Of a stretch of DNA of 64,000 nt, positions 22,011 through 32,610 are shown in pieces. Every line of letters begins with the position of its first letter. Within the stretch, counting starts at the first letter, position 1. The position numbers and the translations under genes are program-made. Source of the stretch: Rosa chinensis (taxonomy: Eukaryota; Streptophyta; Magnoliopsida; Rosales; Rosaceae); NCBI RefSeq assembly GCF_002994745.2, contig NC_037093.1:22083555-22147554 (forward strand). Reading direction: 5' to 3'. The notes under the pieces are model-generated. The model was not told where the DNA came from, did no database searches, and was given only the letters and a program-made list of their open reading frames with translations.

Positions 22011-23641
22011 GCACCGAACTCTCTCTCCCTCCCTCGTCCCAGAAGCTCTCTCTCACCTATTTATCATCAGGTAACACTGCCACCCTTCCTCATCCTCATT
22101 GTTTCATAATGATCTTCTTCTTCTACTGAAACCCAACATCGCAAACTTCAATTTAACTAAATTACACAACTTCAATTTGATTAATTCAAATACAGAGTTA
22201 GAGATAGAGATAGAGAGAGAAAGAGACCTTGAATTACAGGATCAAATATAATGCATAGGATTGATTCTGATGCATAAACGATGACAATTCGATGACGGGA
22301 CTCTAGCGCCAGAGCTAGTAGATGTCGAGGCGGAGGAGCTCAATGGAGAGCGGACGGTCTTCAACGAATTCCTGTACTCTCTGTAACGCAAAGTCTGATT
22401 CCTCATAACCATGGATGAAAAGCTTTGATTCAAATTCAGACTCAAAAAAGTTGTGGATCGACCAGAAAAGCTAAGTTCGATCACAAACAGACGACACTTC
22501 GAATGGTGTGATTTTTTAGCATAGGAGGAAGATCAGGGACCTAGAGAGGGAGAAAATTGAAGCTCGAGGCATTGGTTAATAGTGAATACTAAGGGATGGA
22601 AGAGTCTGGTTTCGAAGCTGGAGGGAGATGCAACGAAATTGAGCAGTGAAAAGGATCTGGGTTTGATCTTGAAGCTGATCGCGGTCGCAGCGCCTCGGCG
22701 CCGCCATAGAAGTATTAAGATTAAATTGACCAGTGGCTTTTTTATATTTTTTTATGAAGAGACGAATTCGCCGTCAAAAGATTGATGGAAATCACATCAA
22801 GTAACGGCCTAACTAACGGTGTGTATATATGTTGGGTTTGGTTTTGAACCTCATGTACCATTGGGTTTGGTTTTGAACCTCATGTACCATTGTAATGTTT
22901 TGTAAAGTCTCAGTGAATTATATCTCATGCACTGTTCTTAAAAATTTGCCTAATCATAATTATGAAATCAAAACCGTAATTAATTTCCATATACAAACAA
23001 AATAAACAAGAGAACCAAGTACATTCTCAAAAAAATAATAATAATAAAATAAAATATAAAAAAATACGGCACAAAAAAAAAAAAAAAAAGCACATTGAAG
23101 CCAAGTGCATCAGCTTCAAGTCAAACAAGTGGTCTTAAAAATCATAATTTTTTTATTTTGTTATGAATTGTTGAAGCTTTATGAACTGTTAATGGACTTC
23201 GAACTTTGAAGCATTCTATTTGGCTAATCGTAATTTATATATATTGGTCATTGTAAATCATTATATATATGTTGGTCATTGTGAATCATTATTGTAAGAA
23301 TTATCAAAAGCAGGAACTCAGAATTGAAAGATTAATGTAGTACAAAATTCTCTAGTTAAAATTAAAACAAAACAAAAAATCAAACTTTGAACATAACCAA
23401 ACTGAACCAAAGCAGTTTGGTTTTCAATGTCGAAAATAAAAAGCCTAATTGAACCAAAAAAATTTTCAATTCGTTTAGTTCTCAACCTTGGCCTAAAACT
23501 GAACCAATTTGGACCAAAGCCACTCCTACATCAAATGGCTATTATGTCAAAGAGAGAAAAAGTGGAAATAGTTGGATGGTGGGAATTGACATGCCTCCAC
23601 TACCAATTTGGACTTACATTTCACGTCACATTGACTCTTTT
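22011..23641. other. Gene-free region with small duplications
   Basis: CT-rich leader-like DNA (22015-22070), then unrecognised sequence with two short ORFs (22242-22484 minus, 22582-22785 plus) that match nothing I know. A 31-base phrase is tandemly duplicated at about 22829-22890 (TTGGGTTTGGTTTTGAACC...). A-rich runs lie near 23020-23090. A partial duplication with GTTGGTCATTGT lies near 23240-23290. I see no gene. Confidence 0.5.
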
Positions 23642-24036
23642 CAGTGGCGGAACTATATAGGGGGCCCGGGCCCCCCAAATTTTTAAAGATGTTGGTGTGA
23701 TTATCTGTAATTGGCTATGAGTTTAATAAGATTGAGACCACAATCATGTATTGGCCCCCCCCCCCAGTACTCAGCCATGCATGAAAGCAATAATAAATAA
23801 TATTATATTCACACTGTAATTATTTAAACTATTAATAAATGTTTATGACGAAATAAAAAGAACACATATAAACGAAAATTGTAAAAGAAAGCATTAATAC
23901 TTATCTTAAAATATCAAAGCTTGATTTAATACTGATAAATATATCATATGTTAAATTATTTTTTATAGTATATTTTTTTTTGTTAAAAATACTTGGTGAT
24001 TGCCTCCTCAAATATAATTTTTTAGTTCCGCCACTG
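23642..24036. mobile_element. hAT-type MITE (CAGTGGCGGA family)
   Basis: The ends are CAGTGGCGGAACTA and, mirrored, TAGTTCCGCCACTG. The flanks ACTCTTTT (23634-23641) and CCTCTTTT (24037-24044) make an 8-bp target duplication with one mismatch, as for hAT elements. It is 395 bp with no ORF and includes a poly-C run at about 23755-23765. The termini match those of the elements at 40966 and 44665. Confidence 0.75.
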
Positions 24037-24845
24037 CCTCTTTTAATTGCATTTTGTTTCTTATTATACAAGATGATTTTTTTTTTTTTTTTAAGGAGAA
24101 AGGAATTAGGCGATATTAGTTCCTCGGAGACAGACAATGCAGGGCACTTGTCCCACCCTCAAACCCGAAGATGAAGGGTCTGCCCCACTCTGGGAACCCA
24201 CCGCCCGTCCCCCAACTCAATTTATTATACAAGATGATGTCTCCTTCTGTTCTTACACTCTTATCTCTCCATTGCAGATCATCATCACAACCTTTTACAC
24301 TTCGTAGGGTATTTGACATACAAAGAAATGATCAGGTCGTATAGAGGTATTTTTGTCGTTTTGAGGAAAACCCCCTTATTAATATCATTCATATGAAATG
24401 ATACATTAGCCTGGTTACTTACATTTAAAGTCATAAATAAGTCGTGTCAAGAACTACGAATCAGAAAATTGAAACTCAAAATTAACATGTTTATTAAATA
24501 ACCAGTCTAGGATATATAGTTATGCCGGGTTGAATTTAAATTTATACATTTTCAGTCATAAAAATATGTTAAGAACACTGATTTAACCAATTTTTATCTC
24601 TACGGAGTACTCGTTCGACTTGTAAAAATAAGAAAAATTATGAGCTGTTGGTGGATCGAAACATGGTTGACCAAAAACAAGAAACAAAGACGTCACTGAA
24701 GAACATAGCATCGATTGATTGACATCAGTTTGAAAAAGAAAAAGAAAAAAGCAAAAACAGCATGGATAAACAACCCTATTGAAAAAGTACGTAGCCCTAC
24801 CTGAAACAACCACACGGACCTATCAGAGCACAACACGTAGAGAAT
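24037..24845. other. Spacer downstream of the carboxylesterase
   Basis: No gene recognised. It contains a poly-T run near 24075-24092 and a GC-richer patch at 24110-24215 of unknown origin. The right end (about 24700-24845) should hold the 3' UTR of the minus-strand carboxylesterase gene. Confidence 0.45.
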
Positions 24846-25862
24846 TCAACCAATAGAAGCAACGAAATCCTTGACTTGCGAAAAGAGCTGGTTGGATTCC
24901 GGCAACTCCGGAAAGACATAGAAGGCGTGAACCATACTGGGATACTCGATCAGCTTCGCCTCCTTCCCCGATTTCCTCAACCACTCACAGTACCTCCTCT
25001 GCCAGTCCTGCAGCGGATCCAAGCCCCCAACGAACACAACCGTAGCCGGGTACTCCAGACCCGTAATGTCCACCGCGTTCGGCCCGCCCACGTTCGCCGC
25101 CTCGTGGTCCCGGGTCGACCCGGCTGGCAAGAAAGCCTTCCACAGCCAATCGGTTCGGGTCACCGACACCAGCGGCGCGCCCTCGAGTCGGATCTCGGAC
25201 TCGGTCCGTTCCTCGCCGCCGAAGAACGGTTGGATCGATATCAACCCGACTGGTTTCACGACCCGAAACGGCTCGCGGCAGGCTCGCACCGCCACGTGGT
25301 GGGCAATGTTCGCGCCGGCGCTGTCTCCGGCGAGGAAGCAGCGGGAGCAGTCGGCGAGGTCGGGGAGGGAGTCGGGGTTTTGGTCGAGGAATTTGAGGAC
25401 GTCGAGGCCGTCGTCGTACTGGCAGGGGTAGCCGTGCTCCGGGGAGAGGCGGTAGTTGACGGAGACTACGACGGCGGGGATTCGGCGGGCGAATTTGCGG
25501 CAGACGGCGTCGTAGGCGTAGGAGTCCGGGCTGAGGAAGCTGAAGCCGCCGCCGTGGAAGAAAACGACGACGGGTAAAGAGGCGGGGGAAGACGACGTCG
25601 TAGAGGGGACGAAGAGGCGGAACCAGAGGTTGCGGGTTTGGTCGACGGTGACGTCGGAGGTGGTGACGCCTTTGTAGGGAGCGGAGGGAGTGGCGGAGGA
25701 GCGGAAGTCGAGGAAGCTCATAAGACGGCGGTTGATGGTGCCGTCTGGTCGGCGAGAGGCGTCCGTTAACTTTGACAGAAGCGATAATGAGATCCGGGTC
25801 CTCCAAGGGAGCAAAGCCCAGGAGGAGGAAGTGGATTGTTGGGACTGAGACGACGTCGTCAT
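24846..25862 (-). CDS. CXE18: CXE18-like carboxylesterase (alpha/beta hydrolase)
   Basis: A single-exon gene of 338 codons when started at the second in-frame Met (25862). The frame is open for 26 codons further upstream, but MTTSSQ matches where family members begin. The plant carboxylesterase family (GID1/HSL-like) is clear. The oxyanion motif HGGG is at residues 103-106, the nucleophile elbow GDSAGAN gives Ser181, LDPLQD gives Asp282, and MVHAFY gives His312, so the triad is complete. The N-terminal [19 protein letters not shown] and RPDGTINRR are typical of CXE18. The enzyme should hydrolyse ester substrates; the natural one is unknown to me. The His triad residue is kept, unlike in the GID1 gibberellin receptors, so it is not a receptor. 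No signal peptide or membrane segment is seen, so it is probably cytosolic. The gene is much richer in GC than its surroundings. Confidence 0.93.
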   Translation of the reverse strand: MTTSSQSQQSTSSSWALLPWRTRISLSLLSKLTDASRRPDGTINRRLMSFLDFRSSATPSAPYKGVTTSDVTVDQTRNLWFRLFVPSTTSSSPASLPVVVFFHGGGFSFLSPDSYAYDAVCRKFARRIPAVVVSVNYRLSPEHGYPCQYDDGLDVLKFLDQNPDSLPDLADCSRCFLAGDSAGANIAHHVAVRACREPFRVVKPVGLISIQPFFGGEERTESEIRLEGAPLVSVTRTDWLWKAFLPAGSTRDHEAANVGGPNAVDITGLEYPATVVFVGGLDPLQDWQRRYCEWLRKSGKEAKLIEYPSMVHAFYVFPELPESNQLFSQVKDFVASIG

Positions 25863-25934
25863 GGAGAGAAAGGAGGTTTTGTGGGTTTTGTGGCTGGGAT
25901 TTCCTTTTGTGAAATAAGAGTGTGTGTGAGGACC

Positions 25935-26016
25935 TAACAACCCCCAGCGGCGTCGTTTTGATGGGGATATAAACTAAATCGTAACAACCCCCAGCGGCAT
26001 CGTTTTGATGGGGATA
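25935..26016. repeat. 47-bp tandem duplication upstream of the carboxylesterase
   Basis: TAACAACCCCCAGCGGCGTC and the bases after it recur 47 bases later with one change (GGCATC). The copies lie 70-155 bases upstream of the chosen start, in the promoter or leader. On the minus strand each copy gives a TATCCCCATCAAAACGACG-type phrase, and the first adds TTTATATCC, a possible TATA box. Confidence 0.85.
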
Positions 26017-26273
26017 GAATGATGATTCATTGAATGCCAGCCATTCAATGTAGTAGGTGCTTTTTGGTTGGAAGATGATGAAACTTAAATGAAATACGTA
26101 CATGCAAGTTTAAGAGAGTGTGAGACAAATAACTAAGAAGATGGCTAGAGTCTAACATGTATTGTATAGAAAACGGACAAATTCCGAACTCCATCAAAGT
26201 ATCAAGTAAATACAAACTTATTACTATTTTGACCTCGCTATAACAGCAAGTTTATAGTACAAAGAACAACTCC

Positions 26274-26645
26274 GTGTCTTTTAGGGCAAAATCATTTTCT
26301 AGCCTTCTATTAGTCAATCACGCAATTGTGGTAACAACAGAAATGCCACTTCCGCATTTTCATACGAAGGGATTGTACTCTGTCAAGAGTGGGTACCATG
26401 TTTATTGTAATTCCCTGAAGATGGGGGAAGTGGCTTCTATGTCGTCATCTGAAGTTGTTGGGGGTCCATTGCCTGACTATTGGAGTCGACTCTGGAAAAC
26501 TACTTTGCCTCTAAAAGTCTATGTTTTTGTGTGGCGTCTCTTGCATGGAGTCCTTCCAACAAGGTCAGCTTTATCTTTACGTAAAGCTCCTATGGTTGAT
26601 ATTAATTGCATCTTTTGTCATAAGGAAGTAGAAACTAGAGTGCAT
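26274..26645 (+). pseudogene. LINE zf-RVT fragment
   Basis: One open frame has HTKGLYSVKSGYHVY, LPLKVYVFVWRLLHGVLPT and CIFCHKEVETRVHV, the zinc-knuckle region after the reverse transcriptase of plant LINEs. Nothing of the RT itself is present. The frame stops abruptly at 26645, where a hAT-like terminus begins. Confidence 0.8.
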
Positions 26646-26870
26646 GTAGGCCTCATTATATACCCCTTCGACCCTAAGCCCGCCCGGCCCTTAGGGCCGA
26701 AGCCAGACCAGGCCCTTGCATTAGGACGGGCCGGCCCTACCCTTTCTCAAATAGGGTAGGATAAGGGTCATGCAAATGAAGCCCGGCCCTACCTTACGGC
26801 CCGACCCTTTTGAGCCAAATAGGGCTCGGCCCTTTAAGCCCGCTCAATTAAGCCCTAATAATTTTCTATT
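26646..26870. mobile_element. Truncated hAT-like terminus with GGCCC-rich subterminal repeats
   Basis: TAGGCCTCATTATATACCCC starts exactly where the LINE frame ends, and shares TAGGCCT with the complete hAT element at 38882. GCCCGGCCCT-type words recur about ten times in 200 bases in both orientations. The matching right end and the second copy of AGTGCATG were not found, so it is partial. Confidence 0.5.
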
Positions 26871-27049
26871 TTTTCTATTTTTTTAATATGCTTCTCTTTA
26901 GTTTATAACATACAACTTATCTCTTTTTTGTAATTGATTTCCTAAGCTTTGTTTTCTTTCATTTTTGTTTCCTTTGTTAAACAACAATTAATTTTGGGAG
27001 ATTTAGAGAGATAGTTAATTGAATATAACCATCTTAACTAATATTTATA

Positions 27050-27960
27050 AATGTTTTTTTTTTAATCGAAGGAGGTCAGCCATTTATTGAAATTGAAAGA
27101 TTACAATGATATGATACCAAAAGACATCAAGAAGTGAATAAAACAGTACAAAAAGAAAAATACATATGAAATATAAAAACTTAATAACGCAAGAGCAGCA
27201 ACGTCGAGACGCAGCGCTGATTTTACACTACGGATTGCAATTGTGTAGTGAATTGAGTAGTCGGTGGTTTGACTACCCATCGAACTCCAACTCACAAATT
27301 GACAAAAATCAACTTGGCGTCGAAATGAAGGCACTCTCCCACCTAAAGATCAAAGCCAGCCAAGGCTGTCAGAACATGGCCATGTTGGCAGACGATCTTT
27401 CACGAACAGATACCAAAGACTTGGGTCCTGAATCCAATACCATTAACGCATAGGAGCCCCAAACCAAGTTGGCAAATGAGCAACGGTCCAACAAAAATAG
27501 TGGGACGCAGCCCAAGCCCAACTCCCTCCTAGATCCCAGATCCAGATCCCTTTGCAAATTCCATCTAGATCCCATATCCGGGTCCTTCTGACGCCGAGAG
27601 CAGACAAACTGAGGCCGCCGACCACAAAGCCATGGAAACGGACCACCAGGCCGGAACCAAACACCCCACAAAATTGCGAACCCCTACAACCACCACCTTG
27701 AGGATCCAAAACAAAATTGATGCCCGGATCCCTCAGTCCCCAACACTCTCCCCAATGCGCCGCCATCCAATCGAGTCCAAAAAGCGGAGCAACATACCCG
27801 CTCCATTGTCCCGCCTTCGAAATCCACAAGATGTCTGTCGGAAACCAAAAAAAAGAACCACTGAAGGAAGCTGCCGGAGCCCAGTCCCTAGATGAGATCT
27901 CCATCGACAAACTTCCTTGAATTAGCAGACGGCCACTACCGCCAAGCACACCATCACCGC
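27050..27960 (-). mobile_element. LINE-like 3' segment (uncertain)
   Basis: On the minus strand a 168-codon open frame (27949-27443), rich in Trp and Gly, is followed by TTTCAATAAATGGCTGACC and an A-run (27053-27063 as T on plus). A related layout is seen at 45826-46330, where both have RIWD-type residues and an oligo-A end. I do not recognise the protein. The A-tail and repetition suggest a non-LTR retroelement tail. Confidence 0.35.
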
Positions 27961-28237
27961 CACTTTGGGATGCGACGAGAAGGAGGAGAGAGGACCAATT
28001 TCCATCAATGACTTAAGTGATTTCCAACCATCATGGAAATAGATATAGGAAATTTCCTCTAATTGATCAATTAGGATCCATCAATTAGTCTATCAAATCA
28101 TATATCAAATCATATATGGAATATACACGATAAGCACCAATTATTTCATATGATCCACAATTAATTAAAGGAGTAAATTCTTACACTGGCATAGCGGCGG
28201 CAACATTCCTTCCCCCTCTGGGCTTCTCTCGAACAGA

Positions 28238-29276
28238 ATGTACCTCCCCACTCCAGAATTTCAATATATTCGTCTCAAACAACTCAACTCCAATGGCCCT
28301 CCCTATCTGAGCTATCTCGGTGCCCACGACATCAAGATCCTACAATCCTGTAATGGCTTGCTTCTCTGCAATACTTCTCTTGGTACTTCTCCAATTGGTG
28401 TATCAGGTTATAATACCAATGTATATATGTTCTTTAGTCCAACCTTCAGTTGAGTTATACAGGGAACATTTACATGGAAAATATTGTTATAGATTCTATG
28501 TAAGCAATCCCACCACCAAGCAGTTCAAGGCCATTACTTTTCCATTCCAATTCCAGTTTGCTGAAAGTAACCACATTTATGGCGCAAACTTGGCTTTTGA
28601 TCCCTCTCATTCACTCCACTTCAAAGTAGTGTGTGTACTTGGGACATACAATATGGACTCCTATGTCCTTCATGTTTATGATTCCAAAACCAACACCTGG
28701 AACCCTCTCCAATACCTTTGATCCTCCCAAAACCACATTTTTTGTGCTCCCGTTTTTTGCAGGCGTGCAATTCACTGGTATAGTGAGGAAGAGACTTCAC
28801 TCTACTTCAATATGGATGAGGACAGCTTTAACACTGTGTAAATGCCAGACCATGAGGATGATTTTAAGCCAGTCAGATATTTTGGGGAGTCTCGAGGCCA
28901 TCTGCATGTGATAATGTTAGAAAAGAACGCTGTTCAGTTTGATGTGTTGGAGATGGAGGAAGATTACACCGTGTGGAACGTGAGGTACCATGTGAATCTT
29001 GAGTCAATTAGAGCTGCTTTCAGGGATGTGGCAGCTAATATCAACTATAGGTTTCAGGCTTCGGTCTTGAGTTTGGTTCGAGAAGAGAAGGAAGAGGACT
29101 CAAAAGTCCTCAACGTCTTCGGTATGGTTGTGGCCTACAACTTCAGTGATGGGACATACAACCTCATTCGGTATCTGGTTCCATGTCAAGAAGTTGCTGC
29201 TTATGGCTTGAAGTACACATGGAGAAATGCATTTCCATTCATTGAGACACTCAGTCCCCTCTTAGAAGGCAACTGA
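28238..29276 (+). pseudogene. F-box-associated-domain protein remnant
   Basis: The reading jumps between frames. ILQSCNGLLLCNTSLG (28238-28453) is followed after a frameshift by FYVSNPTTKQFKAI, GANLAFDPSHSLHFKVVCV and YVLHVYDSKTNTWNPL (to 28721). Another shift gives AIHWYSEEETSLYFNMDED up to an in-frame TAA near 28840, then 144 codons (28842-29276) with YFGESRGHLHVIMLE. This order is that of the F-box-associated beta-propeller domain of plant F-box proteins such as the At5g07610 group, which select substrates for SCF ubiquitin ligases. The F-box itself is missing. With at least two frameshifts and one stop, it is a pseudogene. Confidence 0.85.
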
Positions 29277-30830
29277 CTTTTCTATGCAATCTGGGCATTT
29301 CTTTATTCAGCTTAAGTTTATGCTTCATTAGTTCACTATCACAAGTTGATAAGTTTCTTAATTTTCTCTGATAATCAGAATTGTTATGAACATCTCAGAT
29401 ATTGTTATATTATGAATGTATTTCTAGCTAGTGTCTTTCCTTAAGTAGGTGCACTGTTTCCAACATTGGTGACATGGTACAGCGAATTTGAAGATAATTT
29501 CTGGGCACTTTCTTTTTTGGTCATGTTTACCAATCTGCATATGTAAGAACGAGAACACATTATTACATTTCTGAAATCTGTACTTGTGAAATGAGTCACA
29601 TTCATGACAAAATGTCATAGATCGACTCTCATGCCTAAAATTAGTGAAGATCTAATGCATCAACCTTTAAATTGATTTTCTGGATCAACTTTCACAATCT
29701 CAAAACATTCAATCAGGTTCTGCAGCGAACAAAAGTCATTAATCAACTCACTATTATCCAACTTTCTTTCACAATTTAACAGTTGATTGGCAGATACTTG
29801 AGCTGCCTTCATATTTAGCCTAGTGCTAGCATTCAATCAGTTCCCCAAAAACATTGCTAAAAGTCCGTTTATAACTTTAGACCGCTCCTCATCCAGATTT
29901 TTGAACCGAGTACCGTCTCAAGTAAGTAACATACCCCTTCAAAACTCATGCATACGCCTATAGCAAGCATTAAAAAGCATAATTTATATTTAGAAATTTC
30001 TGCAATATAGAAGCTGGATGCTTTAGTACTAAATAACTAAACTACGGATCTCATCCCCACTTTGACCACAATGCTTTTACTCGTAGACTTTTATTTGTTT
30101 GCATTTTAACTTACCACGTGTCCCTTTTTTCTCAGAGTGCAAACTTGTGAAGGTGCATTCCAGAATTTACCCTCAATCACCTTATTCAACTATTGGAGTT
30201 CAAGAAACTGTCATAGGTTCTACATACCACTGTGGGTACTAGCACAATTTCTTGCTTACCCCAAATTGATAGCATGAAGATATGTAATGGTCATTCTGAT
30301 CAATATATTGGATTCTGCCTTGATTAAAAAATTAAAAAATAAAACTTCGCCTTATTTAATTGATCAACAATTTTTCTTCCCTTAAAAGGCGAGAAGACTG
30401 ATTGGTAATTTAAATAGTAATCTTAAAATTCTTTATCAATAATTATTAGTTACAAGCATGATCATATTACATAAATTTCAATTTCTAGTAAATTTGCCCT
30501 CTTCTCCATATATACAAGCATGATTTTCATAGACCAAATGTTTTTTTCCTTCATTTGTCTTCTTGAACAGACAAAATAGGGGTGGTGTCTTAAGATAAGT
30601 AAAGAGTAAAAGGGTAAAGATTCCCCAAAAAGAAAAGAAACAAAGGCAATGAACAAGAGAGAATGTAGATAAGGATGTGGTCGAGGTAGGCATCAACATC
30701 GTAAACCAAACAAGGTGGGGAGCATTTTTGAGAGGCTCCAAACAGCTCCACTTTTATCGATCGAACCCCTCAAACGCAACCCCAATCCTTACGACGACGT
30801 GTGAGCCCTTATCCCCACTCCCAGCTTCCT
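29277..30830. other. Intergenic region
   Basis: AT-rich, no coding or transposon signals recognised. A TTAAAAAATTAAAAAATAAAA patch lies near 30325. The right 200-400 bases should hold the promoter of the OXS3-like gene. Confidence 0.5.
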
Positions 30831-30836
30831 TTCTCA

Positions 30837-30846
30837 TATATATAAA
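30837..30846 (+). promoter_or_regulatory. TATA box of the OXS3-like gene
   Basis: TATATATAAA lies 104 bases before the ATG at 30950, followed by a pyrimidine-rich leader (TCCCTCTTTCTTCTTC). Spacing and context suit a Pol II core promoter. Confidence 0.6.
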
Positions 30847-30949
30847 GCACTTATTGCAACGTCAGTTAAGCTAATTCACCATAATCAAAACACCCTCCTC
30901 TAGTTCCCTCTTTCTTCTTCACCCTCATCGAATTTCTCAAACTTCAATC

Positions 30950-31441
30950 ATGGAGATCATGGAAGGAGACAACAACACGAGAACATTCGACATGGGTGCA
31001 CTTAGGTCAAGTCTTCCCCGGAAGTAAGAACACAAATCTCTTGTTCTTTAGCTTTGTCACTGTTTTCCACCCTCCCATATGTCTCTTATTGTTAATGAAG
31101 TTTCATTAATATCCAAAAGTATATGTGTGTGTGTGTGTCTTATTGTTTAAATTTTCATTTCTTCTACCTCGGGCGACTAACAAATGTAATTTATGGTGTG
31201 TGTTTTTTTTCTCAGCCAGAGAGGTTTGTCAAGGTACTACTCTGGAAAAGCACGATCATTTACGTGCATGGCCGATGTCCGATGCCTAGAAGATCTCAAG
31301 AAACCAGAACGTCCCGATGCGAAAAAGAGGAAGAAACATACTGAGAAGAAGAACTTTGCTGTTCCAGCTCCCTATCCTCCCATTCCATGTCGACGAGTTT
31401 CTAGTACCACCCAATTTGCTACACCCTGTGTTGGTGTGTGA
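30950..31441 (+). CDS. OXS3-like stress protein
   Basis: Two exons: 30950-31023 (GTAAGA donor) and 31216-31441 (CTCAG acceptor), joining in phase to give 99 residues. The core NQRGLSRYYSGKARSFTC with MADVRCLEDLKKPE matches the OXIDATIVE STRESS 3 family hallmark (GLSxxYxGKSxSFTxLADV). A basic stretch KKRKKHTEKK follows and may be a nuclear signal. Family members are small nuclear proteins that raise tolerance to cadmium and oxidative stress in Arabidopsis; the molecular activity is not settled. No frameshift is seen. The transcript end is not marked, but AATAAA-like signals lie shortly after the stop (31457). Confidence 0.85.
31114..31138. repeat. Short (GT)n tract in the intron
   Basis: About eight GT units within the single intron of the OXS3-like gene. 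It is a small microsatellite of no clear function. Confidence 0.85.
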
Positions 31442-32610
31442 TAATATGACCACGAAAAATAAAAATGAACAAACAAAAAACATAGAAAGGGCATTCGATT
31501 ATTATTCAGCGAGCGTTGCTATTACTCCATTTTAGTTTCCTAAACACCACCCGCGTGAGCGTTGGAAAATTATGAAATATTCATTTTGGAGTCCAAGAAG
31601 CTGAACAAGGATGCTAGAGTACATAAACCTTCTTTTTTGGCAATATGTTGCTGCTTTTACTCCAAATTATTTGTTTACATAAGTAAATTACTTGTATTAG
31701 ATTTAATCTTCTTTTCGTTTTCCTTTTGGTTTTTCCCATAAAGAAAAGCACGGTTACGTTGTATCTAGAGCTTTGGTTTGATGTAATCTATGTGATGAAA
31801 CAAACGACTTACATACATGTCAATCTTTTGAAGTCTGTCTTCTATAATTCAAGAGAGGGGTACAGTACAAATCGAGAATTCGAACCCTCTCTTTACGTTT
31901 GCATTAAGATCAGATGTTCTTTATCCTTGTAAAGAACTAAAGATTGACAAGAAGATGAGAGAACATATTTGAAGGCAGAGACATAAATAAAGTTCCACCT
32001 CGACACCAGCTTTTAAAACCCTAAATTTGTGCGCAATCCAATGCCTCGACGGAGTTGTGGAGAAAACCGGTGAAGAAAGAGAAGACTGCTAGTCTCTGGC
32101 AATATCTTAACTTATATTTGAAAATAAAAAACATTCAACAAAGTGACCAATAAATATTGCAAATTGGAAAGCCTTGTGATCTTCCTGCTCCTGTCTGGTA
32201 GCAAAGTAGGAGATGTGACACAACTCTGCAGTTCTGCTCCCAAATTCTGCTGCTTTACACCGCATTATCCAATCAGGATGCAATTAAATAAAGATGTCTA
32301 CAGCACGAAAGCTATTTCAAAATAGACAGAAAAAGAGTTTGCAATTTAATGGTCATTTGTTCAGTCACTGCTGTCATTTCCGAAGTTTTTAGTTCTCTTC
32401 ATGTTACACTTCTATTACTCGGCCAACTAAGTTAGGAAGAATACACATTACACTTTCTAACCACCAAAAAGGGAAGAGGGGGAAAGGAATGACCATTTAA
32501 CTTGTACTGGCTCGACCTAACAAACAGCAAATTATGAGCCCCAAAAGAATCAATGCTTCTCACTAATGGTACAAAATTAGTACTGACCCCTCCACATTTA
32601 AATCCAAAAG
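31442..32610. other. Intergenic region between convergent genes
   Basis: This holds the 3' ends of the OXS3-like gene (plus) and of SAE2 (minus). No other gene or transposon is recognised. The short ORF at 31726-31932 has no family resemblance. Confidence 0.55.

Noticed and set aside
24876..25577. 233-aa plus-strand ORF over the carboxylesterase
   Set aside because: It is a shadow of the GC-rich carboxylesterase frame, which has all the catalytic motifs on the minus strand.
24985..26103. 372-aa minus-strand ORF overlapping the carboxylesterase
   Set aside because: It is an out-of-frame shadow, rich in Arg and Pro, without a domain.
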